From NCBI GenBank assembly GCA_965228695.1, contig CBDDIB010000002.1, positions 3,782,001-3,846,000 of the forward strand: 64,000 nt of DNA. The letters run 5' to 3'. This document shows, in pieces, positions 32,987 to 41,661 of this stretch (within the stretch, counting starts at the first letter, position 1; each line of letters starts with the position of its first letter). The translations under genes and the position numbers were made by a program. The notes beneath the pieces were generated by a model. It was not told the DNA's origin and ran no database searches. It saw only the letters and a list, made by a program, of their open reading frames with translations. This DNA comes from JAJFJD01 sp965228695. Its GTDB lineage: Bacteria; Pseudomonadota; Alphaproteobacteria; UBA8366.

Positions 32987-33979
32987 ATGATCAGACATTC
33001 CGCTAAACAGCGCCAGCATAGGTCCTTCCTCCTTGGCCTGAGAGCCGCGGCCAGCGCGATTGCTCTATGCGGTTTGCTGGTAAGCGGCCCCGCCGCCGCC
33101 GATGAGAAACCCGCCGCACAGCCCGGCACGCAATCCGTCAAAATAACGCCGCCGCCCATCAAGAAACGGATCAACGTCGAGAAAATCTATTACTCGCAGT
33201 TCGGCCTGATGGCGATGGCGACACGCCGGCTGGCCGATCAGCGGCCCGGCACGCCGGACCTCTATTTCGTCGGATTCGGCGGCGACGCCCACCAAGACGT
33301 GTTCCTGCGCGAGGTGCAATCGGTCCGCAAACTCTTCGACGAACGCTTCGATACCAAGAACCGGTCGGTCGTCCTGATCAACAACCCGAAGACGGTCACG
33401 AAATTTCCGCTGGCGAACAGCCATAACCTGCTGGCGGGCCTCGATCGGATGTCGGGCATGATGAACATCGACGAAGACGTCTTGGTCCTCTTCCTGACCT
33501 CGCATGGCACGCCGGATGTCCTGTCGGTGAACTTCAAACCGATGCGGATGAACGACCTGACGGCCAAGAACCTGAAATTCGTACTCGACCGGTCACGCAT
33601 CAAGTGGCGCGTTATCGTCGTTTCGGCCTGTCACTCCGGCAGCTTCATCGACGACCTGAAGGACGAGAATTCTCTGATCATTACCGCCGCGCGTGCCGAC
33701 CGGGTGTCCTTCGGCTGCAGTCACGAGAACGACTGGACCTATTTCGGCCGCGCCTATTTCGATCAGGCCCTGCGCGACACCTTCTCCTTCATCGACGCCT
33801 TCCCGCGCGCGGCCAAGACGGTGGGCAAATGGGAAAAGGAGCAGAAGCTCGAACCGTCCCTGCCGCAGATCCACATCGGCGAAGCCATCAAGCCCAAGCT
33901 GCGCGAGATCGAGGCGCGCTTGAAGAAACGCTTCAAGAGCGCGAAGGCGGACGATGGCGCGAAATCCTCGCCGCAGTAA
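32987..33979 (+). CDS. exported C13-family (caspase-fold) peptidase
   Basis: 330 residues with an N-terminal signal or anchor segment (LRAAASAIALCGLLVSGPAA) and a C13-type domain. The dyad is complete: His173 in TSHGTPD and Cys215 in VSACHSGSF. Other landmarks are YYSQFGLM, PDLYFVGFGGDAHQDVFLRE and FDERFDTKNRSVVLINN. The C-terminus is a charged helix (KPKLREIEARLKKRFKS). C13 members include legumain and GPI transamidase; the bacterial ones are little characterised. The start at 32987 lacks an obvious ribosome site; a TTG at 32945 is the alternative. Confidence 0.82.
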   Translation: MIRHSAKQRQHRSFLLGLRAAASAIALCGLLVSGPAAADEKPAAQPGTQSVKITPPPIKKRINVEKIYYSQFGLMAMATRRLADQRPGTPDLYFVGFGGDAHQDVFLREVQSVRKLFDERFDTKNRSVVLINNPKTVTKFPLANSHNLLAGLDRMSGMMNIDEDVLVLFLTSHGTPDVLSVNFKPMRMNDLTAKNLKFVLDRSRIKWRVIVVSACHSGSFIDDLKDENSLIITAARADRVSFGCSHENDWTYFGRAYFDQALRDTFSFIDAFPRAAKTVGKWEKEQKLEPSLPQIHIGEAIKPKLREIEARLKKRFKSAKADDGAKSSPQ

Positions 33980-34065
33980 CCGGCACCGCGCCGGCGCATT
34001 TTTTGGTTTGACGATCTTTTCGCCTTGTCTTGGGTGGCGGGGCCGGCGCGAGTAAAACCGCGACG

Positions 34066-34085
34066 ACCCACAAGATATCGTGGGT
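34066..34085 (+). terminator. small hairpin before parE
   Basis: ACCCAC (34066-34071) pairs with GTGGGT (34080-34085) around an 8-base loop, followed by GTTTGTCTT. Possible terminator of the caspase-fold operon; a weak example. Confidence 0.4.
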
Positions 34086-34148
34086 GTTTGTCTTAAAATC
34101 TACTGTATCATGCTTGCACCGGCCTCTCGCCGCCGTATAATCGCGCCC

Positions 34149-36137
34149 ATGCCAGAGGATCTATTTTCAAGCGCGCCGAAGCGCAAATCGAAGAGTTATT
34201 CCGCAAAAGATATCGAAGTCCTGGAAGGCCTCGAACCGGTCCGCCGCCGCCCCGGCATGTATATCGGGGGCACGGACGAGCGCGCGATGCATCATCTCGC
34301 CGCCGAGGTGCTGGACAACGCCATGGACGAAGCGGTCGAGGGGCATGCCAGCCGGATCGAGATCGAACTCGACGCCAAGGGCTACGTGACGGTGCGCGAC
34401 AACGGGCGCGGCATTCCGGTCGATCCGCACCCCAAGTTCAGGAAAAAATCGGCGCTGGAAGTCATCCTGACCACGCTGCATTCGGGCGGCAAATTTTCCG
34501 GCAAGAATTACGAGACGGCGGGCGGCCTGCACGGCGTCGGCATCTCGGTGGTCAACGCATTGTCCGACGACCTGACGGTGGAAGTCGCGCGCGACCGCAA
34601 GCTCTATCGGCAGAGCTACAGCCGCGGCAAACCGAAGGGCAAGCTCAAGGATTGCGGCACGATCAAGAACCGCCGAGGCACCACCCTGACCTTTCATCCC
34701 GATCCGAAGGTGTTCGGCGAGAAGACGTCGTTCCGCCCGGCGCAGCTGTTCCGCATGGCGCGGTCCAAAGCCTATCTGTTCCGCGGCGTTGAAATCCGCT
34801 GGACCTGCGATCCGAAGCTGATTACCGGCAAGGACGACGATACGCCGCCAAAGGCGCAGCTGCATTTCCCCGGCGGCCTGCAGGATTACCTGGCGGCCAC
34901 CATCGACGCGCGCCCCACGGTGACGCCCAAGGCCTTCGCCGGGCGTGCCGACGGCAACGGCTCGGGCGGCAAGGTCGAATGGGCGATCTGCTGGCCGCAG
35001 GACGAAGACGGCTTCGTCCATTCCTATTGCAACACGATCCCGACGCCGCAGGGCGGCAGCCACGAAAGCGCGCTGCGCACCGCGATGACCCGTGGCCTGA
35101 AGAATTTCGCCGAGATGTCCGGCGCCAAGAAGGCATCATCGGTCACGGGCGACGATATCCTGGGCGGCGCCTGCGTGATGCTGTCGGTGTTCATTCCCGA
35201 CCCGCAGTTCCAGGGTCAGACCAAGGAACGCCTGAATTCGCCCGACGCCGGCAAGCTAGTCGAGGCGAGCCTGCGGGATCACTTCGAGTTGTGGCTGTCC
35301 GGCGACCCGAAAACCGCCAACGACCTGCTCGAACGCGTGCTGGAGCGCGCCGAGGAACGGCAGCGCAAACGCTCGTCCCGCGATCTCGCACGCAAGAGCG
35401 CGACCCGCAAGCTCCGGCTGCCCGGCAAGCTGGCCGACTGCAGCAAGAACTCGTCGGAAGGCACCGAGTTGTTCATCGTCGAGGGCGATTCGGCGGGCGG
35501 GTCCGCGAAACAGGCGCGCGACCGCGTGACCCAGGCGATCCTGCCGTTGCGCGGCAAGATTCTGAACGTGGCCAGCGCCTCCGCCGACAAGCTGAACGGC
35601 AATCAGGAACTCGCCGACATCATGCAGGCGCTCGGCTGCGGCCGGCGCGGCGACTATGACGGCGACAAGCTGCGTTACGACCGCATCATCATCATGACCG
35701 ACGCGGACGTGGATGGCGCGCATATCGCGGCGCTGCTGATGACCTTTTTCTATCGCGAGATGCCGGGCTTGGTGCGCGACGGCCGCCTCTATCTCGCCAT
35801 GCCGCCGCTCTACCGCCTGAACCAGGGCAGCACGACGGTCTATGCCCGCGACGACGCGCATCGCGAAGAACTCACCAAGACGGTGCTGAAGGGCAAGGCG
35901 AAGATCGAGGTCAGCCGCTTCAAAGGGCTCGGCGAGATGCCGCCGGCGCAGCTCAAGGAAACCACGATGAACCCGGAGACCCGCACCCTGCTGCAGGTCG
36001 GCATACCGGACACGGACGAGAAGGACCGCAGCCGCGACACCGCGAAGCTGGTCGAAAGCCTGATGGGCCGCAAGCCCGAGAAGCGCTACAAATACATCCA
36101 GGAAAACGCCGAATTCGTGCGCGACTTGGACGTTTAG
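34149..36137 (+). CDS. parE: DNA topoisomerase IV subunit B
   Basis: 662 residues, shorter than GyrB and typical of ParE. ATPase domain: GLEPVRRRPGMYIGG, VLDNAMDEAVEGHAS, DNGRGIPVDPHPK and TAGGLHGVGISVVNALSD. TOPRIM domain: EGDSAGGSAKQARDR with the acidic DADVDGAHIAALLM. C-terminal FKGLGEMPPAQLKETTMNPE is also typical. With ParC (not in the window) it decatenates daughter chromosomes. The start at 34149 begins MPEDLFSS; open frame exists upstream. It overlaps the convergent hydrolase gene by 4 bases. Confidence 0.95.
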   Translation: MPEDLFSSAPKRKSKSYSAKDIEVLEGLEPVRRRPGMYIGGTDERAMHHLAAEVLDNAMDEAVEGHASRIEIELDAKGYVTVRDNGRGIPVDPHPKFRKKSALEVILTTLHSGGKFSGKNYETAGGLHGVGISVVNALSDDLTVEVARDRKLYRQSYSRGKPKGKLKDCGTIKNRRGTTLTFHPDPKVFGEKTSFRPAQLFRMARSKAYLFRGVEIRWTCDPKLITGKDDDTPPKAQLHFPGGLQDYLAATIDARPTVTPKAFAGRADGNGSGGKVEWAICWPQDEDGFVHSYCNTIPTPQGGSHESALRTAMTRGLKNFAEMSGAKKASSVTGDDILGGACVMLSVFIPDPQFQGQTKERLNSPDAGKLVEASLRDHFELWLSGDPKTANDLLERVLERAEERQRKRSSRDLARKSATRKLRLPGKLADCSKNSSEGTELFIVEGDSAGGSAKQARDRVTQAILPLRGKILNVASASADKLNGNQELADIMQALGCGRRGDYDGDKLRYDRIIIMTDADVDGAHIAALLMTFFYREMPGLVRDGRLYLAMPPLYRLNQGSTTVYARDDAHREELTKTVLKGKAKIEVSRFKGLGEMPPAQLKETTMNPETRTLLQVGIPDTDEKDRSRDTAKLVESLMGRKPEKRYKYIQENAEFVRDLDV

Positions 36138-36979
36138 GCTTCCGGGAAGCGCCCTTCTAAGACATCCAGGAAGAAATCGCGGGTCCGGTTCGACGCCTTG
36201 ACGCTGTCATGCGACACGCTGGGCATGATATCGAGCCGGGTCCTCACGCCGAGGCCGCGCAGCGCCGCCTCCAAGGTCTGGATGCGGTCGACCCGGGTCT
36301 CCCCCGCCATGTTGGCGTTTTCCATCCAGTTCTTGCCGCCGGGCGCATGGGTGATCTCCCAGGTCTCCCGGTCCGCGCCGCCGACCACCAGATGCACCGG
36401 CACCTTGGCGATGGCCGTCGGGTCCAGCGCGATTCCGAATACCTCCTCCAGGTTCCGGCAGCCGACCCAGTAGTCGTTCCTGTCGTCCGGCAACGTCACC
36501 GAGCCGGGCGCGCCGATCGACGCGGCCCGCAGCCGGTCCGGATGGAGATAGAGGAAGCGGTGGGTGAAATGACCGCCGCCGGAGAACCCGTAGAGCAAGA
36601 TCTTGTCGACCGGCACGCCGTAACGGGTCCCGATCTCGCCGAGTATGCCCAGCAGCACCTCGTCGTAGCGGATGCCATCCTCGCGCATCTGCTTGTAGCC
36701 GTCGCCGTTGTCGTCGCCGTTCGGCCCCACGGGAAACAGCGGCGCGATCACGAGACAGTCGTTGTACCGGCCGAACTCGGAAAACACGTCGCGGTTCTCC
36801 CACACCCGGCGGCCGGTGCCGTGCACGGCGACCAGCACCGTCGTCTTCGGCCCGACATTGGGCGGGACATACAGCGTGTAGCTGAAGCGGGGATCGACCT
36901 TGGCGCTGAAGAAGGTGGTGGCGCCGCGATTGTACATCTGCTCGCGCCGGGCGGCGGCGGCGGCGTCGGAAGTCGTCAT
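36134..36979 (-). CDS. alpha/beta hydrolase (poly-hydroxybutyrate depolymerase-like)
   Basis: 281 residues. Nucleophile elbow GFSGGGHF, oxyanion VAVHGTGRR, and a late DIMPSVSHDS histidine fit an alpha/beta hydrolase close to the PHB depolymerase/feruloyl esterase group. No signal peptide is seen, so cytoplasmic. NGDDNGDGYKQM is an Asp/Gly-rich insertion that might bind calcium, but this is speculative. Substrate unknown. No strong ribosome site. Confidence 0.82.
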   Translation of the reverse strand: MTTSDAAAAARREQMYNRGATTFFSAKVDPRFSYTLYVPPNVGPKTTVLVAVHGTGRRVWENRDVFSEFGRYNDCLVIAPLFPVGPNGDDNGDGYKQMREDGIRYDEVLLGILGEIGTRYGVPVDKILLYGFSGGGHFTHRFLYLHPDRLRAASIGAPGSVTLPDDRNDYWVGCRNLEEVFGIALDPTAIAKVPVHLVVGGADRETWEITHAPGGKNWMENANMAGETRVDRIQTLEAALRGLGVRTRLDIMPSVSHDSVKASNRTRDFFLDVLEGRFPEA

Positions 36980-37079
36980 GATGGCGTCTCAGGTTTATTC
37001 AGGCGGGCCTTCATCCAACCGGGAATTATCCGATTGTGCAAGGGCACTCCGACCCTGTCTAAGCCGAAATCTCAGACAG

Positions 37080-37451
37080 TCACTTGAGCAAGCCCTCTAT
37101 ATCGTATTGGCGGCATATATCTCGGAGACACTTTTCCGCGACATCCACTCCAATTCGGTGCGTTTCTCCGAGTTGCTTCTGAGTTACCCCGTCACCGAAA
37201 TAGACGGCGTCCACAACGTCGAATGTGATTTTTTTATGCAGTTCAATGAAGGCGGATAACTCAGCAAGAATTTGTTTTTGATCATTATTGGCCTCATGAC
37301 CGTCCAGCGCTTCATAATGGTAGTAGTCGCCATACTCACCAACAAACTCATGCAGGGTGCAGCCACCCTTTCGCCATCTGTCGACGAGCAACGTGGCAGT
37401 GCGCAATCCGTCTAAAACACCGGCTCTGTAAGCAGCTAATGCCTCGTCCAT
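37080..37451 (-). CDS. hypothetical protein, AT-richer than surroundings
   Basis: 123 residues, acidic, mostly helical in appearance (MDEALAAYRAGVLDGLRTAT, QKQILAELSAFIELHKKITF, EKCLRDICRQYDIEGLL). No family recognised. Its base composition is visibly lower in GC than flanking genes, as is that of the DUF4279 gene next to it, suggesting that the pair arrived by transfer. The two are on the same strand, 79 bases apart. Confidence 0.6.
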   Translation of the reverse strand: MDEALAAYRAGVLDGLRTATLLVDRWRKGGCTLHEFVGEYGDYYHYEALDGHEANNDQKQILAELSAFIELHKKITFDVVDAVYFGDGVTQKQLGETHRIGVDVAEKCLRDICRQYDIEGLLK

Positions 37452-37530
37452 GATCGGTGTCCCAAATTTTGTGTGAGTGCCTGGTTAGTACATTTGCTGT
37501 GTCGGGAAACGGCTGACGTCAAAATTTGAG

Positions 37531-37944
37531 TTACGAAAACACAAACTCGAAGTGCAGCCCCAAGTCGCACATACGCTTCAACGTTTCACAGGGAATATCG
37601 AATTCAAGAGCCGTTTCATTTTCTTCGCCGCTGAATGCGCCGATATAAACGAATGCTCTATCGACGCCTTCGATGTCCGAAATCTTCCCCTTGTCATACT
37701 CAATCTGACTCAGAACAAAATTGAGATGTTCTAGCGGATGGTCCGACTCAAAAATCGATTTGGTATCTAGTGCCCATAAGCCTCCTTTGGCGGTCCAGGT
37801 GGTGTCGTGGTGCGGTGAACTCATGACCTGACCTTTGACACGTTCCTTTGTAGGCGTCATCCCCAGCATTTCGGTGATTTCGGACGGATTCAATGAATTC
37901 CCGTGGATCAACAAGGAAACACTGAAAATGGGCTTTTCGCTCAT
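37531..37944 (-). CDS. DUF4279-type protein
   Basis: 137 residues. The layout fits DUF4279: FSVSLLIHGNSLNPSEITEM near the start, LGMTPTKERVKG, then WTAKGGLWALDTKS, and a final IPCETLKRMCDLGLHFEF. DUF4279 proteins are often found among immunity or accessory genes and have no known reaction. AT-richer than neighbours. Assignment is from memory. Confidence 0.65.
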   Translation of the reverse strand: MSEKPIFSVSLLIHGNSLNPSEITEMLGMTPTKERVKGQVMSSPHHDTTWTAKGGLWALDTKSIFESDHPLEHLNFVLSQIEYDKGKISDIEGVDRAFVYIGAFSGEENETALEFDIPCETLKRMCDLGLHFEFVFS

Positions 37945-38129
37945 TCAAAAATGCTCGTAACCGTGAGTTAGGTCTGCAAGATGAACCTTCATCCTTTGCG
38001 ATTAAAGAAGAATATGTCTCGCAATGGAAAAGATGAGAGTTTCACGGAAGGTCGTCGGTAGCCGGAGTGCATTTACGAGACAAGCGTCTCCGACGATGCC
38101 ACAGTGCGCCCCTGCAATCGGAGTGTCGT

Positions 38130-39044
38130 TTGTCCACGCCCCTCACCGACCGTCCGTCTTCCGCCGCGCCGCGCTGGATCGATCTCGCCCTGTTGCTGCT
38201 GCTAGCGACGCTGTGGGGCTGTGCCTATACCTTCACGAAGGTCGCGGTCGAGAGCATCCCACCGCTGACCGTCGCGGCCGTGCGCGTCACCGTCGCCGGG
38301 GCGCTACTCGGCGTTTACATCGCCTATCGCGGCGAGCGCATACCGCGCACCGTGGAGACATGGCGGCGGCTGTTCGTACAAGGCTGCCTGAACAGCATCA
38401 TCCCTTTCTCGCTGATCGCCTGGGGGCAGCAGCATATCGACAGTGGGCTGGCCGGCATCCTGAACGCGACGCCGCCGCTGTTCGTGCTGCTGATCACCTG
38501 GCTATGGACCCGCCACGAACCGATCACCGGCCGTAAGCTGGCGGGCGTGGTCAGCGGGCTGGCGGGCGTGGCGCTGATCATCGGGGTGGACGCGCTGGGC
38601 GGTGTCGGCACGCACACGCTGGCGCAACTCGCCGTCACGGCGGCGAGCGTCTCCTATGCAGGCGCGGTGATTTACGGGCATCGCCACGTGGATATCACCC
38701 CGGCCGCCATCGCCGCCGGGACGCTGATCTGCGCCACGCTGATCCTCGTGCCGGCAAGCCTTGCGGTCGACGCGCCATGGACACTGACGCCCAGCCTGCA
38801 ATCGGTCCTGGCGGTGGCGGCGTTGGCGATCTTCTCGACCGGGGTGGCGTTGATGATCTATTTCCGGCTGCTGCGCACGCTCGGCTCGATGGGGTTGGCC
38901 AGCAACAGCTACCTGCGGGCGGGGATCAGCGTTCTGTTGGGCGTGGTCTTCCTCGGCGAGCAGCTCACCGCAACGGTGACCGGCGGGTTGGTGCTGATCG
39001 TGGCCGGTGTTGCGGCGATTGTCGGTGTCGTCCGGCGCGGCTGA
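38130..39044 (+). CDS. EamA/DMT family transporter
   Basis: About 304 residues with ten hydrophobic segments in two repeated EamA units: LLLLATLWGCAYTFTKVAVE and PPLFVLLITWLWTRHEPITG in the first, GTGVALMIYFRLL-like and SYLRAGISVLLGVVFLGEQL in the second. Drug/metabolite superfamily permease of the inner membrane; substrate unknown. The start is taken as TTG at 38130 because GGAG lies 6 bases upstream and it gives the usual length; an in-frame ATG at 38067 would add 21 atypical residues. Bases 37945-38129 hold no gene. Confidence 0.85.
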   Translation: MSTPLTDRPSSAAPRWIDLALLLLLATLWGCAYTFTKVAVESIPPLTVAAVRVTVAGALLGVYIAYRGERIPRTVETWRRLFVQGCLNSIIPFSLIAWGQQHIDSGLAGILNATPPLFVLLITWLWTRHEPITGRKLAGVVSGLAGVALIIGVDALGGVGTHTLAQLAVTAASVSYAGAVIYGHRHVDITPAAIAAGTLICATLILVPASLAVDAPWTLTPSLQSVLAVAALAIFSTGVALMIYFRLLRTLGSMGLASNSYLRAGISVLLGVVFLGEQLTATVTGGLVLIVAGVAAIVGVVRRG

Positions 39045-39065
39045 CGGGCAAAAAGCCGACTGGCC

Positions 39066-39440
39066 TCAGAATCCGCCGCCGCCGCCCGCGTCTCCGCCGC
39101 CGCCACCGCCGCCGTCGAACCCGCCATCGAAGCCGCCGAGGTCGGCGCCGCCGGCATAGTCTCCGCCCATGCCGTCCTGCATCGTCGCGGGATCGCCGCC
39201 TTGGAACCCGACCCACATGACATGGAACATCGCAAGGTAGCCGATCATGCGGGAGGTCTCGACCATCGAATCTTCCTTGATCCCCCGCTTTGCCAACAGC
39301 CGCTTTCCGCGTCGGTGGGCGTCGAACATCAACCCGAACAGCAGCAGCATCGGGATAATCGACCAGACGGCGGCCGGCTTCGCCGGCAGGAAGACGAACA
39401 ACACGGCGACGATAGCGATCAGGGCAATAAGCTTCAGCAT
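39066..39440 (-). CDS. small membrane protein with glycine-rich tail
   Basis: 124 residues. Two hydrophobic segments at the N-terminus (LKLIALIAIVAVLFVFLPA and VWSIIPMLLLFGLMF), a basic stretch (HRRGKRLLAKRG), then a final 40-residue tail rich in Gly, Asp and Phe ending in a run of glycines. The tail recalls C-termini of TPM-domain membrane proteins but no TPM domain is present. AAAGGA lies 8 bases before the ATG. Convergent with the EamA gene. Function unknown. Confidence 0.65.
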   Translation of the reverse strand: MLKLIALIAIVAVLFVFLPAKPAAVWSIIPMLLLFGLMFDAHRRGKRLLAKRGIKEDSMVETSRMIGYLAMFHVMWVGFQGGDPATMQDGMGGDYAGGADLGGFDGGFDGGGGGGGDAGGGGGF

Positions 39441-39618
39441 CGGCTGGTCCTTTCGCGACAGCACACCGGCAACGGGTGCGAAACGGCGGAGACTCAACGG
39501 CTCCCGGGTAGTTTAACACATCTAGGGCGAAAGGGGCCGTTTTCCCCCGTTTCGCCGGAATTGCCGGGATGCGCTACTGTGCGGGAACAGCGCCGAAACA
39601 CCTCGGAAGGAAGACATC

Positions 39619-40383
39619 ATGACCGACAGAAATCAGGAACTCGCGAACAAGGCCGCCATCGTCACCGGCAGCGCCCGCAATATCGGCCGGTCGATCGCCG
39701 AGGAACTGGCGCGCGCCGGGGCGGCGGTCACGATCAACGCGGCCAGCGCCCTCGACCTGGCCCAGGAAGTCGCCGACGGCATCAAGGCAGCCGGCGGCCG
39801 GGCGATCGCCGTGAAGGCGGACATCACCGACCCGGGCGACGTGCAGCGCCTGGTCGACAGCACGGTCGAGGCCTTCGGCGGGCTCGACATCCTGATCAAC
39901 AACGCCGCCGTCCGCAGCAACGTGGACTTCACCGAACTGACCTTCGAGGAGTGGGAACGCTGCCGCGCGGTGGCGCTCGACGGGGCGTTCCGCATGGCGA
40001 TGGCCTCGGTCCCGCATATGATAAAGCGCGGCAGCGGCGCCATCGTCAGCATCGGCGGCATGAACGCCTATAAGGGCGTGCGCGGCGGCGCGCACAAATC
40101 GGCGGTGAAGGAAGGCATGAGCGGCATGGTGCGCGGCATGGTCTACGACCTGGGCGCGCATAACATCACGACGAATATCGCGGTCGTCGGCCCGTTCGAC
40201 ACCGAGCGCAAGGGCGGCAGCGGCATGGCGAAAGTCGTCGACGCCAACCCGAACATAGCCATGGGCCGCCGCGGCGCGCCGCAGGACATGGCCGACCTGG
40301 TCCGCTTCCTCGTCGGCCCCTACGCCACCTTCATCACCGGTCAAACGATCCACGTGAACGGCGGCGCGCATATGCCGCATTAG
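39619..40383 (+). CDS. short-chain dehydrogenase/reductase (SDR)
   Basis: 254 residues. The NAD(P) motif is atypical in its last positions (TGSARNIGRSIA, where TGxxxGIG is usual); NNAAV is present. The catalytic segment is unusual: the expected YxxxK appears shifted (NAYKGVRGGAHKSAVKEG), and the serine of IVSIGG is present. C-terminal RGAPQDMADLVRFLVGP and FITGQTIHVNGG are classical. AAGGAAG precedes the ATG. Substrate unknown; the altered active site deserves attention. Confidence 0.88.
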   Translation: MTDRNQELANKAAIVTGSARNIGRSIAEELARAGAAVTINAASALDLAQEVADGIKAAGGRAIAVKADITDPGDVQRLVDSTVEAFGGLDILINNAAVRSNVDFTELTFEEWERCRAVALDGAFRMAMASVPHMIKRGSGAIVSIGGMNAYKGVRGGAHKSAVKEGMSGMVRGMVYDLGAHNITTNIAVVGPFDTERKGGSGMAKVVDANPNIAMGRRGAPQDMADLVRFLVGPYATFITGQTIHVNGGAHMPH

Positions 40384-40559
40384 AAAAGAAACTTCGATCT
40401 ATGCGAAGGGCCCTACCGACGTGATCAAGAACGCTCCGACCGCATAGGCGGCAGGTACAACGTGAACAATGTTGAGTGTGCGCCGCCCCCTCACGAAACC
40501 ACGGCCTACGTAAGCAACTCGGATGAACACGAATTAGCCTGCATACATGAGGATTTCTA

Positions 40560-40799
40560 ATGAAATACGCGGATGGTCAGGATGTTCGACTGGGGGATCG
40601 CGTAAAATTGGGAAATGATGAAAACGGGATCGTAGTTTGTTCTATTGATACAGACGAATACGCGAAAACCCACCCAAGGAACCAATGGGGGCATTTGAAG
40701 AAGGGTTTCATGGTTGAATTTCCGAAATTTGGCTTGATCCACTACGAGAAGGCAGAGCCAGACTTACTCTTGGTGAGACGGGCAAAATTCGAAGGGTAA
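40560..40799 (+). CDS. small protein of unknown function
   Basis: 79 residues beginning MKYADGQDVRLGDRVKLG, with ENGIVVCSIDTDEYAK, GHLKKGFMVEFPKFGLIHYE and EPDLLLVRRAKFEG. The VRLGDRVKLG...GIVV opening looks like a small SH3/KOW-type barrel. No family is named with confidence; similar small proteins occur as scattered accessory genes. GAGGA precedes the ATG. AT-richer than flanking genes. Bases 40384-40559 and 40800-40930 hold nothing recognisable. Confidence 0.6.
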   Translation: MKYADGQDVRLGDRVKLGNDENGIVVCSIDTDEYAKTHPRNQWGHLKKGFMVEFPKFGLIHYEKAEPDLLLVRRAKFEG

Positions 40800-40930
40800 C
40801 AACGGCTACTCAATCTCGTAGCTGTTCTTCGCAGTTATTCAGTCAGACATAGTTGCAAAGGTTTATGGAGTTCGTCGCGCCGAGCACTGCTGTCCACGGG
40901 TCGGTGAGACGCAACCTGCGCCAAGACTAC

Positions 40931-41647
40931 CTACCGCGCCGACGCCGTCGTATCCGGCTGCTTCCCGGCGATCTCCAAGATCATCTTCTTGAGGATCGCT
41001 TGCGCGAAGGTTTGGCGGCTTTCCGCCTTGATGACGAAGGAGCCGGGGCCGCCGGTGACGTTGCCGCGGAAATAGGCGTCCAGGTTGGGCATCATCGGGC
41101 GTTCGATGACGAGGCCGTTGATCGTGGTGCCGGTCGCGACGATCAGGTCGCGGACATACTCGACCGGGCTGCCGAGCGTGTTGGGTCCGTCGCCGGAGAT
41201 ATCGATCACGCGGCGGATGCCCTTGAACGCATTCTTCTCAATCGACGTGGCGGCGTAGGCGAGCGCGTCGCCGACCGCGTTGCCGCCGGGACAGAACATC
41301 AGCGGCTGCGCCAGGATTTGTTTCCCGAAGGCCTCGGCGCTGGCCTTGTCGTGGACGCGGGTCCACGGAACGCTCAGCCGTTCGCAGCCGTCGGCGGCGA
41401 ATTCGATATAGGCGACCGCGATGGCGTTGTGCAGCCCGCCGGTGATCGCCTCCAGCACGCGCTCGTTGCGCAATGCGTCGAGATAGCCCTGGCGCTGCAG
41501 CTTGGTCTCGTCCTCGTCGATGCTGCCGGACGCGTCGACGACGAAGGCAAGCTCCAGATCGACCGGCGCCGGATCGGCCGCCATGGACGGTCCCGCGAGA
41601 CCCAAGAGCAGCAAGACTGCCGCGACGCACCCGATTCCCCGCTTCAT
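40931..41647 (-). CDS. DUF1194 / von Willebrand factor A-type exported protein
   Basis: 238 residues with a signal peptide (VAAVLLLLGLAGPSMA). The VWA metal-ion-dependent adhesion site is visible as VVDASGSIDEDE, with later ISGDGPNTLG acidic residues. DUF1194 proteins are alphaproteobacterial periplasmic VWA proteins without a known role. GGGGAGG lies upstream of the ATG, and the gene starts 14 bases after the ArgJ-like gene, so they are co-transcribed. Confidence 0.85.
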   Translation of the reverse strand: MKRGIGCVAAVLLLLGLAGPSMAADPAPVDLELAFVVDASGSIDEDETKLQRQGYLDALRNERVLEAITGGLHNAIAVAYIEFAADGCERLSVPWTRVHDKASAEAFGKQILAQPLMFCPGGNAVGDALAYAATSIEKNAFKGIRRVIDISGDGPNTLGSPVEYVRDLIVATGTTINGLVIERPMMPNLDAYFRGNVTGGPGSFVIKAESRQTFAQAILKKMILEIAGKQPDTTASAR

Positions 41648-41661
41648 GCTTGATACCTCCC

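Noticed and set aside
39066..39180. Glycine-codon repeat (GGC/GCC runs) suggesting a tandem repeat or CRISPR-like array
   Set aside because: It is the coding sequence for the glycine-rich tail of a small membrane protein; no spaced direct repeats.
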